Assembly (NCBI GenBank): GCA_003541985.1
Contig: DPLM01000081.1
Coordinates: 1 to 5,924, forward strand
Source: Deltaproteobacteria bacterium
GTDB taxonomy: Bacteria > SAR324 > NAC60-12
DNA length: 5,924 nt
Reading direction: 5' to 3'
Part shown: piece after piece, positions 1 to 4,715 of the stretch
How the letters are laid out: every line of letters begins with the position of its first letter
Numbering within the stretch: the first letter of the stretch is position 1
Program-made: the position numbers and the translations under genes
Notes under the pieces: model-generated
Told to the model about the DNA's origin: nothing
What the model saw: the letters and a program-made list of their open reading frames with translations, nothing else
Databases searched by the model: none

Positions 1-1224
1 GAAAAGTTACCTGTTTATCTTATTGAATATCATGATTTTTTCTTGCGCAATCATCCCTACGAAGATGTGGCTGGCAATCCCCATCCAGATAATGGAGAAC
101 GCTTTGGTTTCTTTTGCAAAGCTGCTCTGCAACTCTGTCTAGCTGAAAACTTCATTCCGGACATCGTTCATGTTAACGACTGGCAAGGAGCTTTAGCATG
201 CCTCTATTTGCATCAGTATCGTAAAACCAATTCTGAGTTTGCTGGGACACGCTCTCTGATGACTATTCACAATGGTGGCTATCAAGGGCATTGCTCTGCC
301 TCTGCAAGATCCTTTCTGGAGATTGGAGATGATTGGTTTTGTCCAGCAGGGTTTGAAGATCATGGACAAATCAATTTATTGAAAGGCGGGCTACGGGCTG
401 CAGACCAATTGAATACAGTAAGTGTTGGTTATGCTGAAGAACTAAGAACTCCACTGGGAGGACATGGTCTACATGAATCTTACGAGGCACGTAAAGAGGC
501 TTTCAGTGGAATTTTAAATGGCTGTGAATACGAAGTATGGAACCCTTCAACCGATCCGTTCCTAACTACTAGTTATGATCTAGGGAATTTATCAGGAAAA
601 ATTCAATGTAAATCGACGTTGCAAGCTGAAATGGGACTAAAAGAAGTTCCTGAAGTTCCGTTGATAGGGATTGTTAGCAGGTTGACTGGACAAAAAGGAT
701 TTGATTTCTCTTTACCGGCGATTGCCAAAGTTCTGAGTAAAAAAGTTCAGTTTGCAATTCTAGGTAGTGGAGAGCGCTGGATTGTTGAGGAAATCGTTAG
801 ATTGAGTGAAATGAATCCAGAGAAATTGCGGTTTCACAATGGTTATAATGAGGCCTTAGCTCATCGCATTGAAGCTGGAAGTGACTTTTTCCTGATGCCA
901 TCGTTGTATGAACCCTGTGGACTCAATCAGATGTACAGTCTTCGCTACGGCACGCTTCCGATCGTTAGAGCCGTGGGAGGCCTTCGAGATACAGTTTGGG
1001 AGAGGGACGTATCGGGAGGAGATGGAACTGGGTTCGTATTTACAGAGCCCAACGCAGACGATACTCTTGCAGCTATAGAGAGAGGGATAGATTGTTTTAC
1101 CAATGACTCCGCTTCATTCCAAAACAGAATTTATTTAGGTATGCGTCAAAGATTTTCTTGGAAAAACACAGCTGCTCAATATGAAAAAATCTACTCTAAA
1201 GCTCTGAAATCACCTATTAATTAA
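1..1224 (+). CDS. glgA: Glycogen synthase (GT5 family), 5' end cut by the window
   Basis: This enzyme transfers glucose from ADP-glucose to the non-reducing end of a growing alpha-1,4-glucan in the cytoplasm. The reading frame is open from base 1, so the true start lies outside; 407 residues are visible of a family length near 480. A TTG at 43 is an internal Leu codon, because the family motif PVYLIE lies upstream of it in the same frame. Seen motifs, numbered from base 1, are HVNDWQ (57-62), IHNGGYQG (89-96), SGILNG (169-174), SRLTGQKGF (226-234) with the Arg and Lys that bind the nucleotide sugar, GYNEALAHRIEAGSDFFLMPS (about 281-301), and EPCGLNQMY with the catalytic-region Glu near 304. 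The C-terminal helix region ends normally at TAA. No motif is broken. It converges on a minus-strand gene with a 4-nt overlap, and I see no hairpin plus T-run terminator after it. The identification is firm; starch synthase versus glycogen synthase is only a naming matter. Confidence 0.95.
   Translation, partial: EKLPVYLIEYHDFFLRNHPYEDVAGNPHPDNGERFGFFCKAALQLCLAENFIPDIVHVNDWQGALACLYLHQYRKTNSEFAGTRSLMTIHNGGYQGHCSASARSFLEIGDDWFCPAGFEDHGQINLLKGGLRAADQLNTVSVGYAEELRTPLGGHGLHESYEARKEAFSGILNGCEYEVWNPSTDPFLTTSYDLGNLSGKIQCKSTLQAEMGLKEVPEVPLIGIVSRLTGQKGFDFSLPAIAKVLSKKVQFAILGSGERWIVEEIVRLSEMNPEKLRFHNGYNEALAHRIEAGSDFFLMPSLYEPCGLNQMYSLRYGTLPIVRAVGGLRDTVWERDVSGGDGTGFVFTEPNADDTLAAIERGIDCFTNDSASFQNRIYLGMRQRFSWKNTAAQYEKIYSKALKSPIN
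1221..1224. other. Shared TTAA encoding two convergent stop codons
   Basis: The four bases TTAA hold the TAA of glgA on plus (1222-1224) and the TAA of the 65-residue gene on minus (1223-1221). The two transcription units therefore meet with no spacer and no visible intrinsic terminator. Their 3' ends must overlap as antisense RNA unless a factor-dependent terminator acts. Confidence 0.85.
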
Positions 1225-1418
1225 CCCAATTCTCCACGAAACAAGCGATCCACCTCATTGTTCCATGATTCCGTCTCTTTTGAATTTGGAGGATTTGGAA
1301 ATTCTGGCATCACCAGACCTTCCCGATTTTGAGCTTCTAGCAACCGGCGAATAGCTTTAAGTTCTGAATTGTTTTCCTGAACAGCGTGTAAAAGTGCTTT
1401 TAGGAGTTCTACTTCCAT
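1221..1418 (-). CDS. Small unknown protein, 65 aa, helical N-terminal half
   Basis: I do not recognise a family. Residues 1-32 have leucines and other hydrophobics at heptad-like spacing among charged residues (MEVELLKALLHAV, then SELKAIRRLLEAQN), so an amphipathic or coiled-coil helix is likely. Residues 37-45 are Pro/Asn-rich (MPEFPNPPN), and the tail is a second charged segment with one Trp (ESWNNEVDRLF). There is no signal peptide, membrane segment or cysteine. The gene starts 36 bp after the stop of the kinase gene and in the same frame, which suggests it closes the same operon. No Shine-Dalgarno-like sequence precedes the ATG (upstream bases are GTACGCACAG). Its stop overlaps the glgA stop on the other strand. 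It could be a partner-binding or oligomerising small protein, but that is a guess. Operon position and protein-like composition support its being real. Confidence 0.6.
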   Translation of the reverse strand: MEVELLKALLHAVQENNSELKAIRRLLEAQNREGLVMPEFPNPPNSKETESWNNEVDRLFRGELG

Positions 1419-1454
1419 CTGTGCGTACTCAGTTACTTTGACTTCAAAGAGTCG

Positions 1455-2312
1455 TTAATGGGTGATCTCACGAAGGCAGAATTCGACAGAATGCGCATAG
1501 CTCTTGCCAAAGAGATTGAAGTGATTCAATAGGTGATAAAGTTGATAGACGTTTTGTCTCCGGGCAAAGCCTTCACTTTTTGGCCGTATTTCATGATAGG
1601 CTTGATAAAATTCAGGTGGAAATCCTCCAAAAAGGTAAGTCAACGATAAATCTGCTTCTGCATCACCATAATAAACGGCTGGATCAATCACAACTGGCTC
1701 GCCATTGGTGGTTACCAATACATTTCCGCTCCACAGATCTCCGTGTAGCAAAGAGACCTGTAAAGATGAGCCTTCGAGTGGTGCTGGCCATAGACTCTCC
1801 AACTTATGCCAAAGTAATTTTATTCTTATGTTTGGCATACCACGCTGCACTGCCATTTCCCATTGGGGTAACAGCCTTCTTTGCCAGAAAAACTCCTTCC
1901 ATTCTCCTATGCAATTATTTTTCTGTGGATTCCGGCCAATGAAATTATCTTTGTGGAATCCAGGAATTTTTTGGCAATAAGCATGTAAGTAAGCCAACTG
2001 TCGGCCTAAAATTGGCCAAAAATCAGTTGGTGGATTGATTGCTTTAGGTATGAATTCTAAAATTAGGAAATCTTTTGTTAAGCCAATGACTTTAGGAACG
2101 CGGATCGCATCTGATTTGGCTAGTTCATAGAGCCCCTCTGCCTCTGCTTTGAGCATTCCAGGTAATAAACCCTTTGACAACTTAACGAAAACAGAACCTT
2201 CTGCTGTTCTCACTTGCCATGCTTCACTAATACAGCCACCAGAAACCAGCAACAAATCACGAATTTTTCGTTCCAGGACAGCTTGCAGACTTTCACGGAG
2301 CTCCAAGTTCAT
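1455..2312 (-). CDS. Fructosamine/ribulosamine 3-kinase family protein
   Basis: Members phosphorylate the C3 hydroxyl of ketoamines formed when sugars or sugar phosphates glycate lysines; the 3-phosphate then breaks down and frees the amine. From the start at 2312 the protein has 285 residues, near the family length of about 286-290. Visible kinase-fold features are the GG loop (25-26), Lys44 in VFVK, a helix-C-like Glu (AEAEGL, 57-62), the hallmark HGDLWSGN (190-197) with catalytic Asp192, and IDPAVYYGDAEADLS (209-223) with metal-binding Asp210. The C-terminal QNVYQLYHLLNHFNLFG is also typical. I chose 2312 because this ATG overlaps the phosphatase stop as ATGA and gives the usual N-terminus; an in-frame ATG at 2345 would add 11 residues (MCGIDGEIESS) absent from typical members. 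Characterised bacterial relatives mostly act on ribulosamines and erythrulosamines rather than fructosamines, so the substrate here is probably of that type (inference). Confidence 0.93.
   Translation of the reverse strand: MNLELRESLQAVLERKIRDLLLVSGGCISEAWQVRTAEGSVFVKLSKGLLPGMLKAEAEGLYELAKSDAIRVPKVIGLTKDFLILEFIPKAINPPTDFWPILGRQLAYLHAYCQKIPGFHKDNFIGRNPQKNNCIGEWKEFFWQRRLLPQWEMAVQRGMPNIRIKLLWHKLESLWPAPLEGSSLQVSLLHGDLWSGNVLVTTNGEPVVIDPAVYYGDAEADLSLTYLFGGFPPEFYQAYHEIRPKSEGFARRQNVYQLYHLLNHFNLFGKSYAHSVEFCLREITH
2309..2312 (-). promoter_or_regulatory. ATGA stop/start overlap, phosphatase to kinase
   Basis: The minus strand reads ATGA: ATG opens the 3-kinase gene and TGA closes the phosphatase gene. 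This arrangement commonly permits translation re-initiation by the same ribosome and ties the levels of the two products together. Confidence 0.75.
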
Positions 2313-2791
2313 TGAGCTTTCAATCTCTCCATCAATCCCGCACATGCATCTTCCAAAATATCAATCACTAGTTCAAAGCCCTCATCTCCACCATAGTATG
2401 GATCTGGGATTTCATTCTCCTTCATCTTTTCACAGAAATCAGTCATTCTTCGGATTTTAGATGCGTATTCTCTTGAAGAATCCAGAGCTCTCACATCTTG
2501 GTAATTACGATCATCCATAACTAGAATCAAGTTATAGTAAGGGAAGTCACTCGCTGGATGAATTTTACGAGCACGGCTTGGCAAATCATATCCTCGTATT
2601 TGAGCATGCTTCCGCATTCTCACTTCAGCTGGCTCTCCGACATGATATCCATGCGTCCCAGCAGAATCACATTTAATCAAATTTTCTAGCCCATTATTCC
2701 TAATCAGCTGAAGCATAATCCCCTCAGCTGTTGGGGAACGACAAATATTGCCCATGCACACAAAAAGTAACCGAGTCTGCCTTTTATTCAT
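2309..2791 (-). CDS. Low-molecular-weight protein tyrosine phosphatase
   Basis: This is a cytoplasmic phosphatase that works through a cysteinyl-phosphate intermediate. The 160-residue length is typical of the family. The P-loop CMGNICRS (12-19) gives nucleophile Cys12 and Arg18 of the CX5R motif. The DPYYGG motif (130-135) gives general acid Asp130 and the Tyr pair that frames the pocket. SAGTHGYHVGEPA (43-55) and the ARKIHPASDF stretch are also family-typical, and no key residue is missing. It overlaps the genes on both sides by ATGA. Relatives paired with a fructosamine 3-kinase homologue, as here, have been shown in Thermus and Staphylococcus to remove the 5-phosphate from protein-bound ribulosamine 5-phosphate as well as to act on phosphotyrosine. 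That makes a deglycation role the best inference. A role in phosphotyrosine signalling or capsule control is the alternative; no BY-kinase or capsule gene is in view. Confidence 0.95.
   Translation of the reverse strand: MNKRQTRLLFVCMGNICRSPTAEGIMLQLIRNNGLENLIKCDSAGTHGYHVGEPAEVRMRKHAQIRGYDLPSRARKIHPASDFPYYNLILVMDDRNYQDVRALDSSREYASKIRRMTDFCEKMKENEIPDPYYGGDEGFELVIDILEDACAGLMERLKAQ
2325..2330 (-). promoter_or_regulatory. Possible ribosome binding site for the kinase gene
   Basis: The minus strand reads GGAGAG here, 12 nt before the ATG at 2312. The spacing is longer than ideal. It lies downstream of the alternative ATG at 2345, so it favours the 2312 start. Confidence 0.4.
2788..2791 (-). promoter_or_regulatory. 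ATGA stop/start overlap, FHA protein to phosphatase
   Basis: The minus strand reads ATGA: the ATG of the phosphatase gene overlaps the TGA of the tandem-FHA gene. The upstream bases (GTGGTAAGAA) offer only a poor ribosome-binding match. Re-initiation after the FHA gene is the likely route to translation. Confidence 0.75.
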
Positions 2792-3732
2792 TTCTTACCA
2801 CTTTGAAAGACGAACACATAGCGGCCTACGGCGATTTCATCTCCATCATGCAGTTCTTTTTGCTCAACCCGCCTTGAATTTAGATATGTCCCCTCTGTAC
2901 TTAGATTTTGAAGTTTGTAAACTGTTCCTGACCTAAAGATGCGTGCGTGTCTGAGATTAACACTTGAATCCTCAAGTACCATATCGCAAGTCTCAGATCT
3001 ACCAAGCATCATGATGTTTCGTACTAATGGAAAATCCTGACGATTACCAAGAAAGCGCAAAGAAGCCGTTGAAGAAGGCAAGGGACCTTTCGGAGTTAAC
3101 GATCGACGTGGATACAGCAGTGGGTTTCCTTCTTCAGCAGAGGGAAGCACAAAGACGGGTAAGCGATTTCTGAAAAGCAGGGTTAACTCACCGATATCTA
3201 GCACGTCCTCATTTTGCAGCAAGACTTTGTTCATGCGGCGACGATTCACCAACAGCGCATTCTTGCTATTCCGGTCTTCCAAGTAAAATGAATTCTGCTT
3301 TGGAATTAGTGCGACTTTCTCTAAATTCGAGGACAATCTAAGCTTATTTTTTGTTTCAATATCGTTTAGATAATCCAAAGTATAGTTCTTTAGTTCCAAG
3401 GGCAAAAATCGATTATTCTCTCCGGGAGTGATGATTTCAAAACCAAGTTCAACTTCGGTTTTGCGAATAGGTTTGCTACGTGATCGCCAAAACCAGAAAA
3501 GGCAACCAGCTAAGGTCATCATCAAGCCGATCAGGATTCCAAATTGTAAGGGATCCATTGGCTCCAGCTGAGACACAATTTTAGGGGTATCTAAAGAAGA
3601 CGGAGTGGGTTCGTGCAAAACAAATTTTACACTTGGGGCTTGCATATGCGCATTGGCATGTATTGGTATCAGCCCTATCAATAGCGACGTTCCTGTAAGG
3701 AGTAGTTGCCAGTTACGAATTGAATCATGCAT
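2788..3732 (-). CDS. Membrane-anchored protein with two tandem FHA domains
   Basis: FHA domains bind phosphothreonine peptides. The 314 residues begin with a signal-peptide-like segment (about 8-28, ending in AxA-type ANA at 26-28). A short extracytoplasmic stretch of about 33 residues, Pro/Ser/Thr-rich, follows. Next is a transmembrane helix at about 63-82 and a basic stop-transfer cluster (RSRSKPIRK, 83-91), which places the rest in the cytoplasm. The C-terminal FHA domain (about 238-311) has LGRS (243-246), RHARI (261-265), NLSTEGTYLNSR and DGDEIAVGRYVFVF. The usual SxxH is NxxH here (Asn259, His262). The middle domain (about 125-190) keeps the later strands (FYLEDRNSKNALLVN, EDVLDIGELTLLF) but lacks the GRS and SxxH motifs, so it may be a scaffold. 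It starts 2 nt after the stop of the preceding FHA-like gene, with no clear ribosome binding site. Whether it reads phosphothreonine, and on which partner, cannot be seen here. Confidence 0.85.
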   Translation of the reverse strand: MHDSIRNWQLLLTGTSLLIGLIPIHANAHMQAPSVKFVLHEPTPSSLDTPKIVSQLEPMDPLQFGILIGLMMTLAGCLFWFWRSRSKPIRKTEVELGFEIITPGENNRFLPLELKNYTLDYLNDIETKNKLRLSSNLEKVALIPKQNSFYLEDRNSKNALLVNRRRMNKVLLQNEDVLDIGELTLLFRNRLPVFVLPSAEEGNPLLYPRRSLTPKGPLPSSTASLRFLGNRQDFPLVRNIMMLGRSETCDMVLEDSSVNLRHARIFRSGTVYKLQNLSTEGTYLNSRRVEQKELHDGDEIAVGRYVFVFQSGKK

Positions 3733-3734
3733 TG

Positions 3735-4601
3735 CTATTTGGTGAACTGTAGCAGTGCCGTTCCGATCTTGATAAGGTCTCCTGATTGGAGTTCTTGCTG
3801 CGCAACAGGTCTGTAATTCAACAAAACTTCCTGTGAATCACCATAGTTCTTTAGCAACATTTGACCCTGATCTCTCTCGATACACGCTTGGTTTCCACGC
3901 ACTTCGCGAAAGGGATGTAGGATCAAATTGTTTTGTAGGCCATACCCTAGTGAACTATAAAACGGGTGGAGCCAGTAAACATGCCCTTCACGCTCCCCGG
4001 TTAGTAGGTGTAATCGGGAACGATTGAACAGCGCTTCTGGCAGTCCTAATAGCAGTGAAATGCCAAAACCTATTGACAACAGCGGAATCCAACTAGCAAA
4101 TCCTTGAACTAGAAAAACCGACTGCAATGTTAATAAAAAATAGAGAGCTCCACCGCCACCGATAGCCGCATAGAGCGCCAGTTGAAGGCGGACTTTCCAA
4201 GCACGACATCCTCTCGAAGTTAGAATTCCGATTCCACCTCCCAATAAAACCGCGTAAAGCAGTCCTCCAAATTGGTACTGTGGAAATCTCTCGGAAAATG
4301 TTAAAGAGATTAAAGTCATACCCAAGCCTAGTAACAAACCATCAAACAAACCGTTTACTCCTTGTTTGACCAAGGATTCAATTTCACTTCCTTGAAAGTA
4401 GATCTCACGGATTTGGAGTGCCATACCCAAGCCAGATCCAAGTAACGTCCACTCCAAAATGTGATGTAATAATGGAAGTGTCGTTTCCGGCAAACTAAGC
4501 AGGCTCTCAGCGGCAATTAAAACGAATTGCGCTACTAGCCAACTTAAAAGGCTACCAAGCAGCCCAAGACCTAACACACTTGGTAGATATAAATGTCTCA
4601 T
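3735..4601 (-). CDS. Polytopic membrane protein with C-terminal degenerate FHA-like domain
   Basis: The protein has 288 residues. About six hydrophobic segments (near 8-33, 43-63, 84-102, 111-130, 138-158 and 170-190) are rich in Gly and Leu, with repeated GLLLGLG-like and LLGGGIGI-like stretches suited to helix packing. An even number of segments puts both ends in the cytoplasm. Residues about 196-287 follow the layout of an FHA domain attached to such Gly-rich membrane regions in other bacteria: LTGEREGHVYWL, LGYGLQNNLIL where IGRS normally sits, then a short LLKNY/VLLNYRPV pair of strands and QSGDLIKIGTALLQF. The phosphate-contact Arg, Ser and His are replaced, so it may not bind phosphothreonine. 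It is the first gene after ftsZ and is joined to the next FHA gene by a 2-nt gap. The ATG at 4601 is the only usable start, since no ATG, GTG or TTG codon lies upstream in frame before a stop. There is no Shine-Dalgarno match. The function is unknown. Confidence 0.75.
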   Translation of the reverse strand: MRHLYLPSVLGLGLLGSLLSWLVAQFVLIAAESLLSLPETTLPLLHHILEWTLLGSGLGMALQIREIYFQGSEIESLVKQGVNGLFDGLLLGLGMTLISLTFSERFPQYQFGGLLYAVLLGGGIGILTSRGCRAWKVRLQLALYAAIGGGGALYFLLTLQSVFLVQGFASWIPLLSIGFGISLLLGLPEALFNRSRLHLLTGEREGHVYWLHPFYSSLGYGLQNNLILHPFREVRGNQACIERDQGQMLLKNYGDSQEVLLNYRPVAQQELQSGDLIKIGTALLQFTK

Positions 4602-4638
4602 TACTGGAGTGAATTGCTGGAGAAAATTGGCTTTTAGG

Positions 4639-4661
4639 GATGCTCCGAGGAAAGGAGCATC
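4639..4661 (-). other. Perfect 8-bp inverted repeat between ftsZ and the FHA-like gene
   Basis: GATGCTCC (4639-4646) and GGAGCATC (4654-4661) are perfect complements around a 7-base loop, giving a stable hairpin on the transcript. On the minus strand it is followed by CCTAAAAGCCAATTTT rather than a clean U-run, so it is not a textbook intrinsic terminator. It may be a weak terminator, a processing or RNA-stability site, or an attenuator that lowers read-through from ftsZ into the FHA genes. Confidence 0.55.
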
Positions 4662-4669
4662 ACCTTGTT

Positions 4670-4696
4670 CAAAGAAAACTGCAAAAGATTTCTTTG
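4670..4696 (-). other. AT-rich 8-bp inverted repeat just after ftsZ
   Basis: CAAAGAAA (4670-4677) and TTTCTTTG (4689-4696) are perfect complements around an 11-base loop. It lies 8 bases from the GC-richer hairpin at 4639-4661, so the 113-bp gap holds two stem-loops in tandem. The low GC content makes the RNA stem weak; a protein-binding site or chance are both possible. Confidence 0.35.
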
Positions 4697-4715
4697 GTCG
4701 TCAATTTCTGTGGAT

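Noticed and set aside
43..45. TTG at 43 as the start of glgA
   Set aside because: Upstream codons in the same frame encode PVYLIEYHD, a conserved glycogen synthase stretch; the gene simply begins outside the window.
1580..1980. Overlapping plus-strand open frames inside the kinase gene
   Set aside because: They are antisense to a well-conserved kinase, have no recognisable domain or ribosome binding site, and look like shadows.
2313..2345. Kinase start at the upstream ATG (2345)
   Set aside because: It would add MCGIDGEIESS and lie 37 bases inside the phosphatase gene; the ATG at 2312 gives the ATGA overlap and a family-like N-terminus. It cannot be fully excluded, because GGAAG precedes it closely.
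4682..4704. Possible promoter for the FHA genes: minus strand TTGACG at 4704-4699
   Set aside because: At 17-18 bases downstream the sequence is CAGTTT or AGTTTT, a poor -10 element, so I do not call a promoter.
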